DNA from: VXYL01 sp965116345
GTDB taxonomy: Bacteria; Pseudomonadota; Gammaproteobacteria; Pseudomonadales; Azotimanducaceae
Direction: 5' to 3'
NCBI GenBank assembly: GCA_965116345.1
Contig: OZ220680.1
Span: 4,030,001 to 4,094,000, forward strand
Length of the DNA: 64,000 bases
Below are positions 55,503-64,000 of the stretch, in pieces (position 1 is the first letter of the stretch; each line of letters begins with the position of its first letter). Made by a program: the position numbers and the translations under genes. A model generated the notes under the pieces. The model was not told the DNA's origin. It was given only the letters and a program-made list of their open reading frames with translations, and made no database searches.

Positions 55503-56741
55503 ATGGCCCTCCTGGTGCAAAAGTTCGGTGGCACCTCGGTGCGCGACATCGGCCGCATCAACGCGGTCGCGGATCGCGTCGCTGCCAGTGTCGCCGACGG
55601 CAACCGTGTCGTCGTCGTGGTGTCGGCGATGGCGGGAGAGACCGACCGTCTGCAAGGCTTGGGTTTCGATGTCGCGCCGCGACCGCCGTCCCGGGAGATG
55701 GACGTGCTGCTGTCGTCGGGCGAACAGGTGTCCGTCGCCCTGGTCGCGATGGCGCTCATCGAACGCGGCTGCACGGCACGTTCCGGGCTCGGCTTCCAGG
55801 CACGCATCCGCACCGACGGCAACCACATGCGGGCGCGCATCGAGGCTATCGATGCAGAGCACCTCCACGCCGACCTCGACGCCGGAGTGATCCCGGTCAT
55901 CGCGGGCTTTCAGGGCATCAATTCCAAGGGCGACATCACGACCTTCGGGCGCGGCGGGTCGGATACCACGGCGGTCGCGATCGCCGCTGCGATCAACGCC
56001 GACGAGTGCCAGATCTACACCGACGTGGACGGCGTGTTCACCGCCGATCCGCGCATCGTCGAGGATGCCCGGCGCCTCGACGTACTTACTTTCGAGGAGA
56101 TGCTGGAACTCGCGAGCCTCGGCGCCAAGGTGCTGCACTCCCGCTCGGTGGAATTCGTCGGCAAGTACGGCGTCCCCTTGAGAGTCCTGTCGAGCTTCAG
56201 CGACAGCCCCGGCACACTGATCACCACGGAGGAACGTTCCATGGAGCAACTCATCGTCTCGGGTCTGACTTACCAGCGCGACGAGGCCAAGCTGACCGTA
56301 TTGGGCGTACCCGACGTTCCGGGCGTCGCGTCGAAGATCCTCGGTCCGATCGGTGCGGCCGACATCGAGGTGGACATGATCGTGCAGAACACCGGTGCCG
56401 ATGGCTCCACGGACCTGACGTTCACCGTGCGTCGCGCGGACTACGAACGAGCCCTCGAGATCCTGGACGGCGTTAGAGGCAGCCTGGGCGCCCGGGGTGT
56501 CGAAGGCGACGACCACATCGCCAAGGTCTCCGCGGTGGGGGTCGGCATGAAGTCCCACGCAGGCGTCGCCAAACGCATGTTCGACGCGCTCGCCCGGGAG
56601 AACATCAACATCCAGATGATCTCGACCTCGGAGATCAAGATCTCGGTCGTGGTCGCGGAGCGCTACCTGGAACTGGCGGTGCGGGCCATGCACGACGCCT
56701 TCGAACTGGGTACCGACGCCTCGACCGAAGAAACCTGGTAG
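55503..56741 (+). CDS. lysC: Aspartokinase
   Basis: This is a 412-residue amino-acid kinase with two ACT domains. It has LLVQKFGGTSVRDIGRINAV, EMDVLLSSGEQVSVALVAMA, GRGGSDTTAVAIAAAINADE, YTDVDGVFTADPRIVEDARR and AKVLHSRSVEFVGKYGVPL. ACT signatures VPDVPGVASKILGPIGAADI and NINIQMISTSEIKISVVV form the lysine/threonine-binding regulatory part. It phosphorylates aspartate at the head of the Lys/Met/Thr/DAP pathway. An internal GTG/ATG start near 56240 that could give a separate beta subunit is typical of this type but not proven. Confidence 0.96.
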   Translation: MALLVQKFGGTSVRDIGRINAVADRVAASVADGNRVVVVVSAMAGETDRLQGLGFDVAPRPPSREMDVLLSSGEQVSVALVAMALIERGCTARSGLGFQARIRTDGNHMRARIEAIDAEHLHADLDAGVIPVIAGFQGINSKGDITTFGRGGSDTTAVAIAAAINADECQIYTDVDGVFTADPRIVEDARRLDVLTFEEMLELASLGAKVLHSRSVEFVGKYGVPLRVLSSFSDSPGTLITTEERSMEQLIVSGLTYQRDEAKLTVLGVPDVPGVASKILGPIGAADIEVDMIVQNTGADGSTDLTFTVRRADYERALEILDGVRGSLGARGVEGDDHIAKVSAVGVGMKSHAGVAKRMFDALARENINIQMISTSEIKISVVVAERYLELAVRAMHDAFELGTDASTEETW

Positions 56742-56995
56742 GCGCGACCGCGTGCGTGGGCGCGTGGTGGCCGCCGACTGGCTGCCCGCACGGGGTCTGC
56801 TGCATGGGCTTTTCCGGACGGTCAAACTAGGCCACAATTGGGCCGTCATCGGGCTGCAGCCGAATCGCCACCAAGAGCGGACGTGCGCAGACCATGCCAA
56901 GGCACGGATGGCAACGGATGTTGCCGCTGTGCGGATGCCGCAGTCTGCATTCGGCACAGGCCGTACAAGAAGGACACTGGAAGGGAGGAAGGACC

Positions 56996-57196
56996 ATGTT
57001 GATCCTAACCAGGCGTGTGGGCGAGACCCTGATGATCGGTGACGACATCACGGTCACTGTCCTGGGTGTGAAAGGCAACCAGGTTCGAGTGGGGGTCAAT
57101 GCGCCCCGCAACGTGGCGGTGCATCGCGAGGAGATCTACGAGCGTATCCGGGAGGACGACCAGCCGGACCAGATTCGCTCCCAGACCGGCAGCTGA
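56996..57196 (+). CDS. csrA: Carbon storage regulator CsrA/RsmA
   Basis: This encodes 66 residues from ATG 56996, preceded by AGGGAGGAAGGA. It is a standard CsrA: MLILTRRVGETLMIGDDITV, then KGNQVRVGVNAPRNVAVHRE, EEIYERIREDDQ. Dimers bind GGA motifs in mRNA leaders. Two GGA motifs lie in its own ribosome site (GGGAGGAAGGACC), consistent with autoregulation. It lies 254 bp after lysC. The tRNA-Ser gene often found after csrA was not seen. Confidence 0.96.
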   Translation: MLILTRRVGETLMIGDDITVTVLGVKGNQVRVGVNAPRNVAVHREEIYERIREDDQPDQIRSQTGS

Positions 57197-57338
57197 CACG
57201 GCTTGGGGCGCACAGGGAGCCCCTCCAACGCGTCACCGTTGACCGCAGAGGCAAGCGCCTACTGCGAAGACTTGCTGCGTCCGGTCTTCGCCAGACGAAG
57301 GTTCCTGACGCCGGACCATCGCCGTTGGCTGCAGCACC

Positions 57339-58244
57339 ATGAGACCAACACCGACCGAGTACATCCGCCGGACCCGGGAGAGCTACGAGAAGCTCGGGTT
57401 CGAGCCGTATCGGTGGTTCGACGCCGAGACGGAGCCCGCGTTTGTCGCCCCGTCAAAACCGCTGGCTGAATCGAGGCTCGGCATGATCTCGACGGCGGGT
57501 ACCTACGTGCAGGGCCAGGTTGCCTACCACTACAAGGACGACACAGGTGTCCGGGCGATCCCCAATGACACGCCGATGGACAAGATTCGGTTCTCGCACA
57601 TCATGGAGAACTACCTGGTCGAAGCTCGCCAGGACCCGGCGACGGTCTTCCCGTCGCAAGTGCTCGCAAGCTTGAGCGCCGACGGCGTGATCGGCGAGCT
57701 TGCCGACAACTACTACTCGTGCATGGGCGGCATCTATTCCCAGCAGCGGGTGATCGCGGAACTCATCCCGAGGCTCACACAAGCCATCGACAGGGAGGCC
57801 ATCGACCTCTTGTTGCTCGTGCCGCTGTGACCGGTCTGTCACCAGACCGTGTGTCTGGTCGCCCGCCACTTCGAGGCGATGGGTATGCCGACACTGATCT
57901 TGGGCAGTGCTCTGGACATCCTCAAGGCCGGTAGGCCACCTCGAGCCAAGTTCGTCAACTATCCCCTTGGGTTTGAGTCCGGCCGATTCAGAGACCGGCA
58001 AAACCAGTTCGATGTGGTAGCCGAAGCGCTGAAGGGATTCGACGAGATGACATATCCCGGCATCGACCCCCTGTCCTACGAATGGCACCAAGGGTGGGAC
58101 ATGGTCCATGAGCGGGAAAAGGGCAAGTTGGACCACCGCAGTCCCCGAACCACGACGCCGCAGTACCAATCGGAGGAGGACCGTCTAATGGCCGAGGCCG
58201 GGAGGCGCAAGGCGAAGGCAAGGCCGGGATTCTTGGACCTATAG
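57339..58244 (+). CDS. Candidate selenoprotein, GrdB/PrdB-like (glycine/betaine/sarcosine reductase selenoprotein B family), UGA read as Sec164
   Basis: Reading the TGA at 57828-57830 as selenocysteine gives one 301-residue protein ending at TAG 58242-58244. Before the UGA, SRLGMISTAGTYVQGQVAYH, AIPNDTPMDKIRFSHIMENY, DPATVFPSQVLASLSADGVI and GELADNYYSCMGGIYSQQR follow the GrdB-like family word order. The UGA sits in LLLVPL-U-PVCHQTVCLVARHFEAMGMPT, a U-x-x-C motif where, as I recall, relatives carry CPVCH or UPxCH. The same frame continues for 137 codons (KFVNYPLGFESGRFRDRQNQ and a Lys/Arg-rich tail). Grd proteins use selenium to reductively cleave glycine derivatives. This stand-alone form has no GrdA/GrdC partner here, so the substrate is unknown. 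No strong ribosome site precedes the ATG. If Sec is not inserted, the product is 163 residues. Confidence 0.75.
57828..57859 (+). promoter_or_regulatory. Predicted bacterial SECIS hairpin after the in-frame UGA
   Basis: Counting the U of UGA as 1, ACCAGAC (14-20; 57841-57847) pairs perfectly with GUCUGGU (26-32; 57853-57859) around the loop CGUGU (21-25). In E. coli fdhF the minimal SECIS stem spans about 15-31, with G23-U24 in the loop. Here GU dinucleotides are at 22-23 and 24-25. The bulged U of fdhF is not evident. A competing hairpin, CGGUCUG/UCAC/CAGACCG (57832-57849), could form instead. The placement supports SelB-dependent Sec insertion. Confidence 0.65.
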
Positions 58245-58330
58245 GTTAGACCTTTTGTTATATCAATAGGTGTATTAGGATACGATCCATCGGAGTCGAA
58301 GGAATCGGCACCATGACTGGTCTTGCCGGG

Positions 58331-58399
58331 ATGCGGGCGAGGATAAGCCTCGCCGCTACGCCTCGGTGCGGTAGGGGACGGGCTTGTCCCGTCCCACGT
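58331..58399. repeat. Pair of REP-like palindromes
   Basis: GCGGGCGAGGATAAGCCTCG (58336-58355) continues CCGCTAC. The second element, GTAGGGGACGGGCTTGTCCC (58372-58391), continues GTCCCAC in the opposite orientation. They share the GGGCGAGG-loop-CCTCGCC and GTAGGGG signatures with the elements at 17567, 30403 and the 103-bp array. An inverted pair like this is the typical arrangement of REP doublets. Confidence 0.65.
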
Positions 58400-58650
58400 T
58401 GGACACCGCGCCACGCCCGCGATCAAGACCGCTCACCCCGCCCGGGGGATGGGAAATTGGTCGACTGCTAGTAGGGTGGTACGGCGTGTTCAAGGGGCGT
58501 AAGGTTGGAACCGGAACGAGACCGAAACGAGCATATGGGGGTTAGCTAGCTGTGAACGACCCACTTCTCCGACAGGCGTTTCGTAACGAGCGGAATGCAC
58601 CGTTCCCTGAGAGCCTATCGGCTTCCTTCCTGCGCGCCTTCTTTGCGCGA

Positions 58651-58692
58651 CTTGCGCGCATTCCTGCGCACCTTGCGCGCATTCCTGCGCGC
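58651..58692. repeat. 21-bp tandem direct repeat
   Basis: CTTGCGCGCATTCCTGCGCAC (58651-58671) is followed by CTTGCGCGCATTCCTGCGCGC (58672-58692), 20 of 21 bases identical, with further partial copies (TTGCGCGA, CTGCGCGCC) on the left. It is rich in GCGC. No function is inferred. Confidence 0.8.
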
Positions 58693-59044
58693 CGTTTGCT
58701 TGGTTTGCTGATATAGGTTCCTGCCGTGTTCCTACGATTTCCAATGACGAGGGTTTCATGAAGTAGGGCGATGTAGCCATGTGGCTATAGGGGAGGCTTT
58801 CGGAAAGGCGGCTTTCGATGGGCAAGCAGTACAACGGCACGCACAACCGGTCTTTGCCTTGGATTCGTACCGAGGTCGTGGTCTGGTTTGCCGCCGAGTC
58901 CGGATCCGAGAAAACCCCGCCGAATCCTCCCCAGCCGGTCCGTTCAAGCCGGCGAATGGTGCTTCGAGCCTTGGCGATTCGCTTGAACGCTCTTTCCGGC
59001 TCTCCCTCATACGCAGCACACGCAGCGTGCCGGGCGGCGTCGCC

Positions 59045-61385
59045 ATGACTTTCCGACGGTATGTCGCCAAACGGGCCGCCTGGCTGCTGCTCGGCCTGTT
59101 CTCCCTGGTGCCTGTCACCGCCCTGGCCCAGGAGACGGTCCACCTCCTGTCGCCCGACTCGGAGCTGGTTCCCTCCGGCGTGGGGCCCGAGGACGAATTC
59201 CGCCTCCTGTTCGTGACCGACGGCACCCGTATCGCCACTTCATCCAATATCGCTGTCTACAACAGCTTCGTGCAGGGGCAAGCTGGTCGTACGCACTTGG
59301 CCAGCCTTGTCCGGGCCTACGCCTCGCACTTCAAGGTGGTCGGTGGGACCGACACCGTCAGCGCTCGGAACAACGCCAATATGACGGGTAGTGGCGGCCC
59401 GGCGATCTATTGGGTCAACGGCGACAAGGTCGCGGACAACTACGGAGACTTCTACGATAGGACCTGGGACAGCTACAACTGGGTGACTCAGACAGGCGAA
59501 GGAAGACCCGGGGAAAACAGCGTCGTTGTATTCACGGGTAGCAGAGACGATGGCTCGATCGCCGACAATCATCTGGGACACAACCGGGTCAATTCAGCCA
59601 GACTCACGCGTTCAGGTACTGCAGGCTCCGTCCAAGGGTCGCCATTCCGCACAGGCGCGGATGGCAGCGGCAATCCCCTCAGGTTCTACGCCATCTCTCC
59701 CATCTTCAAGGTCAAGCGCCCCATCACGATCAGCGCCACCCCCGCAACCGCGAAGGAAGGCGCGAAACGCACCCTGACCATCACGACCACCGGCGCGCAT
59801 TCCGCGGCGCGCACGATCAAGGTCAAGTTCATCGACGATCCGGACACCGACTTTCTGCCCGCTGAACTGGAGCAGTTCCGGGGCGAGTCGCTCAGAACGA
59901 TCGAGATCAAGGCTGGCGAGGCGACGACCACCTTCGACTTCGACACCAACCTGGACCCCTGGACCGAAGAGGGCGGCACGTTCACGGTGGAGCTCAGCGA
60001 ATCGTTCGGGGGACAGCCCGAGGACTTCGACTACGGCGCCGACGGCAAACAGACGGTCGAATTCACAGTGGCCAACGACCCGGAACAGTCGCACCCGACG
60101 GTGAGTTTGACGTCCGAGCCTCCCAGAGGACGCACTGATTACGAGGAGGGCGTTGGCCCCGGCGTGCGTTTCCGGGTGACACTGGACAAGCCGTGGCCGC
60201 ACGACGCTCCGCTGAAGGTGTCTGTCCGGGCCGTTGACGACGAAACCTCCAATTTCCTTCTGCCGAGTGAAGAGCAAACGAAGACTGTCCGGTTCGCCAA
60301 GGGAAATAGCTCAAGAAACCACGATGTTCCCATGATCGCCGACGGCACAAAGTCCAGCGACGGCGAAATCACCGCCGAGGTGGTGGGCGCGTCTTCTACC
60401 GTACGCGGGCCCGATGCCGACAATCCCCGCGAGTTGGCTTCGCGTACGGTCAAGATCCTCAACAACCCGGCCTATGATGACCGGGTCGTCAGCGTGGTCG
60501 ACGCCGAGCTTATCGTGGCGGAAGGCGGCCAGGCGGTATTCGCGCTCGAAGTCGATCGGGCGCCCGTGGCCGGCGCTACCGTGACTGCGCAGTTCATCAC
60601 CAATGCGGCTGACTTGTCGAGACTGCTCGGCCGGACCGTGCCAGCGGCAACGCCCTCTCCGGAGGCGGAGGCCGATTTCACGAGCACGGTCGGTGGAACG
60701 ATCAAATGGCCCACCGGCAAGAAGCGGGCGACGCTTTCCATACCCATCGTGGACGACGCGCCCTATGAAGGCAACGAAGTGTTCGGCGTGAAGTTTGTCA
60801 ACCCGAAAAAAGTGTCCTTCGAAGGCGCCAAGGAACTCTACGCGTTCGCGACGATCACTGACGACTCCGACACGCCCGTGCTCACGGCCAGTTCGCCGTC
60901 GAAGGCTGAGGGCGACAACGACCGGGACGGCGGCGGGTCGCGCAATACGCTCGACTACAAGTTCGAGTTGAGCAACGAAAGCACCCTTCCGGTGCGGTTT
61001 CTGGTGCGCGACACGCTCACCGGCACGGCGGATTCAAAGAACGAGACCGATGTCGATGCCGTGGCGGACGCGACGCTCGAGATTCCTGCGGGCGCCACCT
61101 CCGTGACCCACAAGGTGACGATCAACGGCGACACCGACGTCGAGCCCGACGAGACCGTGGTGTTGCGGCTGAGCCAGATCAGGAACGCGAGTTTCCCCAA
61201 GAGCGGCGCCCGCACCCTCGACGCTACCGGCACCATTACGAACGACGACGGCGTCGGCACGCCGAGGACCATCGTCCGGCTTTTGAGTCCCGATGTGGTG
61301 ACGGAAGGTGAGACGGTGCGCTTCCGCATCGAAGTGATCGACTCCGTCAGCCGTGGGCCGGTGGCTATGGACAAGGATTGCAAGA
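59045..61385 (+). pseudogene. Calx-beta repeat surface/secreted protein, 5' part, interrupted by IS
   Basis: From ATG 59045 a signal peptide (AWLLLGLFSLVPVTALAQ) leads into a domain of about 200 residues (FRLLFVTDGTRIATSS, GHNRVNSARLTRSGTAGSVQ), then several immunoglobulin-like Calx-beta modules. Typical ends are TVELSESFG, GVKFVNPKKVSF and DVEPDETVVLRLSQIRNASF with DDD-type linkers. The frame enters the IS at 61386 and stops at TAA 61400-61402, so the existing product would be 785 residues with a few IS-encoded ones at the end. Calx-beta proteins bind calcium and often act in adhesion. The gene resumes at 62709. Confidence 0.85.
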
Positions 61386-62708
61386 CACTAGTGTCCCAAT
61401 AAATAGTCGAACAACTTCAACTGGTTAGGATCATCCGGGTCGGTTGTCGAATCGTCCTCGTTCGAAAGCACTGAAGAAAGCGGGGTTTTCTCGAACAGGG
61501 TGACGCTCAGGGCCTGCAAAATCGTGTAGAGGCTGGCGTCGACGCCGTGCCGCGCACGGATGATCGCGACGAGCACGTAGACGGCCACCGAGATCCAGAT
61601 TTGGGTCTTCACCGCGTTCTCGGACGTCCCGTAGAACGACTTGATGCGCAGGTGTTGTTTGATCCATTTGAAAAAAAGCTCCACCTGCCACCGGCCGCGG
61701 TACAGGTCGGCGACGGTCGCGGCCGGAATCGCGAAGTTGTTGGTGAGGAAATCGAACGTCTTGCCGGTTGCGGCGTCCCGGTACTTGACCCGGCGCAGCG
61801 GCTGCGGGTAGTCGTCCTTCGACGTGGCGCCGGTCAGGACGACGGTCTGGTCGCACAGCACGCCCGTCGACTTGTCGACCTCGCGGGAGTACCGGCGGCG
61901 GAATTTCGTGTTGGACTTGGCGCGGATCACGAAGAAGGCACCGGCCGAATGGAGCGTGTCGAGGCGTCCGAAGTCGAGATAGGCGCGGTCCATGACGTAG
62001 AACGCGCCCGGCTCCGGCAGGAGCAGGTCGAGAACGTTGACGTCGCCCAGTTTCGCATGGGAAACATGGACGAACGTGGGAATGCTGCCGCGCAGGTCGA
62101 GCAGCGCGTGGAGCTTGACGCCCGACTTGGTGGAGCGGAACAGCGCCCAGGGGAAAACGGACAGGCAAAGGTCGATGGTCGACGCGTCGAGGGCGAACAC
62201 CGCGTTGTCCAGTTCCAGACCGAGGTCCTCGTCGGCGTAGAGCGGCCGCGCGATGCGGATCAGTTCCTGCGCGAATTCCGCGTATATCCGCCAGTCGCGC
62301 CGCCTGTTGGCGTTGGCCAGCGTGTTGCGCGAGACCCTGCCCCGGATGCCCATGTGGTAGAGCTTGCCCGCATGCGCGCGCAGGCAGATCTCGATGTCGC
62401 GCAGGCTCTCCCGGTGCGTCAACTGCGCGCAGGCCATGCACAGGAACTGGCTCAGGCAGGGGAACGACTTGACGTAGCGGTTTCCGCCGTAGCGCCGAAC
62501 GCATTTTCGAAAATGATGAAACGGCAGATGATCCATCACCTGCGAGAAGACGAACTTGCCTGCGTACATCGCCGACCTCCGAAACGGGGCCGCAAGCGTC
62601 CCCCGGGAGGTCGCCCACGTTCAAGTCGGTCACTGCCGAGAAGTCGTCGTTCGTATTTACAATCAACACTTTATGGTACAACAAGGCTACTTTCTTGGGA
62701 CAGTAGTG
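61386..62708. mobile_element. IS4-family insertion sequence, 1323 bp, with 9-bp target duplications
   Basis: The left end is CACTAGTGTCCCAATAAATAG (61386 onward). The right end, read inward, is CACTACTGTCCCAAGAAAGTAG (62708 backward). Eighteen or so of the first 20 bases agree, giving clear terminal inverted repeats. The direct repeat ATTGCAAGA flanks the element at 61377-61385 and 62709-62717, a perfect 9-bp target duplication. One transposase gene lies inside on the minus strand. The intact ends and duplication indicate a recent insertion. Confidence 0.95.
61388..62569 (-). CDS. IS4-family DDE transposase
   Basis: This is a 393-residue protein with GGAGGT upstream of its ATG. The N-terminus (MDHLPFHHFRKCVRRYGGNR) resembles the DUF4372 domain of IS4-type transposases. 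Catalytic residues are the Asp in VFALDASTIDLCLSVFPW, the Asp in AFYVMDRAYLDFGRLD, and the Glu in YRGRWQVELFFKWIKQ. The last segment fits the IS4 signature Y(2)R(3)E(6)K exactly. The frame is intact, so it is probably active. The stop lies within the left inverted repeat. Confidence 0.95.
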   Translation of the reverse strand: MYAGKFVFSQVMDHLPFHHFRKCVRRYGGNRYVKSFPCLSQFLCMACAQLTHRESLRDIEICLRAHAGKLYHMGIRGRVSRNTLANANRRRDWRIYAEFAQELIRIARPLYADEDLGLELDNAVFALDASTIDLCLSVFPWALFRSTKSGVKLHALLDLRGSIPTFVHVSHAKLGDVNVLDLLLPEPGAFYVMDRAYLDFGRLDTLHSAGAFFVIRAKSNTKFRRRYSREVDKSTGVLCDQTVVLTGATSKDDYPQPLRRVKYRDAATGKTFDFLTNNFAIPAATVADLYRGRWQVELFFKWIKQHLRIKSFYGTSENAVKTQIWISVAVYVLVAIIRARHGVDASLYTILQALSVTLFEKTPLSSVLSNEDDSTTDPDDPNQLKLFDYLLGH

Positions 62709-64000
62709 ATTGCAAGATTCACTTCAATTCCTATTCGATCAAACCTCCAGTCGCCGTGTCCGGCACCGACTACGAACCGGGCGTCATAAAGAACGTCGCC
62801 ATTGCCAAGGGCAACTCATCGAGCGCCGTTCTTGAAATGCAGATCCTCCAGGACAACAGAGAGGAGCCAGACAAGGAGCTCCTGTTCAGCCTCGATAACA
62901 CCGGGAACACATGTCCGCGTATCGGGAATGACTTGCCGGGCTTTGAGTGGCCAATACCGGTCACCATCACGGAAGCCTCGCTCCTCGACATCGAGGACCC
63001 CGCAGAGAAAGTCACCGAGGGTCAGAACCTGGAGTTCCCGGTGCGCTTGAACAGCGCGCAGATCAGCGACGTGGACATCAACTGGAAGACCGCCGACGGC
63101 AGCGCCAAAGCCGGTAGCGATTACACGGCAGAGGCCAGCGGGACACTCACCATCGCGGCCGGCGCGACCGACGGCACGATCACAGTCAAAACCCTGCAGG
63201 ACAAGGTGGACGAACCTGATCAGGAGTTGAGCGTCGAGATAAGCACTTCGAGCGGGCCGACAGTCCGGCGGGGCACCGCTACCGGCATCATCCGCGACGA
63301 CGATGCGCGACCGGATATCAGCATCGGCGATGTAACGGTGACCGAGGGCGACACCGCAAGCTTCACGGTCAAACTGTCCACCACGTCGGAAAAGGAAGTC
63401 AACGCCGCCTGGGTCACCCAGGATGGCACCGCCACGGCCAGGACCGACTACGAGCACGCCAGCGGCGCCCTCACCTTCGCACCGGGGGCCACCCAGGCGA
63501 GCATTTCCGTCAAGACACTGGACGACGCCAGGGACGAAGTCACGGAGACTTTCAAGGTGTCGCTGTTCGACACGCCGGAAGGCAAGCGCAAGATCGCCGA
63601 CGCCACGGTCACCGTCGAGGACAACGACACCGCCGCGCTCACCTTCTCCGTCTCCGATGCCCATGCCGTGGTCGACGAGGTCTCCGGCGGCAGCACGGCC
63701 ACCTTCACCGTCACCCTGTCGGAGGAAGCTCTCGCCGCCGTCAGCGTGGACTGGAAGACCGAGGACGGCGCCGATGGGCCCATTGGGAGCGGACAACAAG
63801 GGGCCGTTGCCATGGATGGCCTGGTGTCGGACTACACGGCGGTTGCGGCCACCACGCTCACCTTCTCCCCCGGCGAGACGGAGAAGCAGGTCGCGGTGAC
63901 CGTGGTCCACGACACGATTCCCGAGGGGAAGGAGCACTTCCAGGTGGTGCTGGAGAATCCGTCCGGCGCCACGATCGAGAGGAGCACCGGCATCGCCTAC
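62709..64000 (+). pseudogene. Calx-beta repeat protein, 3' part after the IS, continues past the window
   Basis: After removal of the IS and one target duplication the frame reads straight through: ...DCK joins IHFNSYSIKPPVAVSGTDYE at 62711 onward. Calx-beta modules follow with the classic spacing DYTAEASGTLTIAAGATDGT, DEPDQELSVEISTS, TDYEHASGALTFAPGATQAS, DEVTETFKVSLF and DYTAVAATTLTFSPGETEKQ. The frame is open to the window edge, 430 codons. As it stands this half has no start of its own and is probably not translated, unless the IS provides an outward promoter. Confidence 0.85.

Larger units (their letters stand above)
58245..59044. other. Intergenic region with REP-like elements, no convincing gene
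   Basis: About 800 bp. It starts with an AT-rich stretch (58250-58285), then REP-like palindromes (58331-58399), then a GC-rich direct repeat (58651-58692). The plus-strand frame upstream of the Calx-beta gene is open from 58781, but the stretch before 59045 lacks a signal sequence and family sequence. Minus-strand open frames here (for example 58490-59143) have repeat-derived composition and are not accepted as genes. Confidence 0.6.

Noticed and set aside
53279..55900. 873-codon minus-strand open frame
   Set aside because: It is antisense to alaS and the start of lysC, with no recognisable protein sequence.
57197..57338. tRNA-Ser gene, often found after csrA
   Set aside because: No acceptor stem or T-loop pattern could be found by eye in this stretch.
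57203..57469. 88-codon open frame after csrA
   Set aside because: It overlaps the GrdB-like gene in another frame and has no ribosome site or family sequence.
58490..59143. 217-codon minus-strand open frame upstream of the Calx-beta gene
   Set aside because: Its composition comes from the GCGC repeats, and it overlaps the Calx-beta signal peptide region. No homology is recognisable.

Overview
The window is high-GC, densely coding DNA from a gram-negative bacterium, most likely a gammaproteobacterium. Two TonB-dependent receptors, Kdo synthesis, a predicted outer-membrane NlpD-type lipoprotein and a FabY-type ketosynthase point to gram-negatives. The run pyrG-kdsA-eno-ftsB-pcm-(DUF368)-nlpD-fdxA-mutS-recA-recX-alaS-lysC-csrA (40.6-57.2 kb) is a shortened form of a well-known gammaproteobacterial gene order. 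I cannot name the species. No rRNA, tRNA or CRISPR array was seen.

Layout. 1-10.3 kb: a partial phosphotransferase, a DUF222 fragment behind a strong promoter, an ArsC-type reductase and a luciferase-like monooxygenase. Next comes a run of three genes related to peptide-end chemistry (amidating-lyase-like NHL protein, glutaminyl cyclase, pyroglutamyl-peptidase-like protein), followed by DAHP synthase, an unknown gene, prfC and a SirB1-family gene. 10.3-17.4 kb, minus strand: a TonB receptor, a FabY-like ketosynthase, a thiolase and moaB. 17.6-28.4 kb: a very large secreted multihaem protein and, divergently, a single-chain acyl-CoA carboxylase. 28.5-40.4 kb: a lipoprotein, a serine hydrolase, an isolated hisH-hisF pair with a quinone oxidoreductase, a secreted M14 carboxypeptidase, a second TonB receptor, an alpha/beta hydrolase and metY. 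40.6-57.2 kb: the housekeeping block, interrupted by a 7 x 103 bp tandem repeat next to an oppositely oriented mutS. 57.3-58.2 kb: a GrdB-like gene with an in-frame UGA. 59-64 kb: a long Calx-beta surface protein gene split by an IS4-family element.

The most interesting feature is the gene at 57339-58244. A UGA at codon 164 falls where a U-x-x-C redox motif would be. The same frame stays open for 137 more codons of family-like sequence. Directly after the UGA lies a perfect 7-bp hairpin with a CGUGU loop, spaced as in the E. coli fdhF SECIS. This is a strong candidate selenoprotein. Other notable features are the peptide-terminus gene trio, a REP-like repeat family that reaches the stop codons of mutS and a serine hydrolase, and a freshly inserted IS with perfect 9-bp target duplications whose precise removal would restore the host reading frame.
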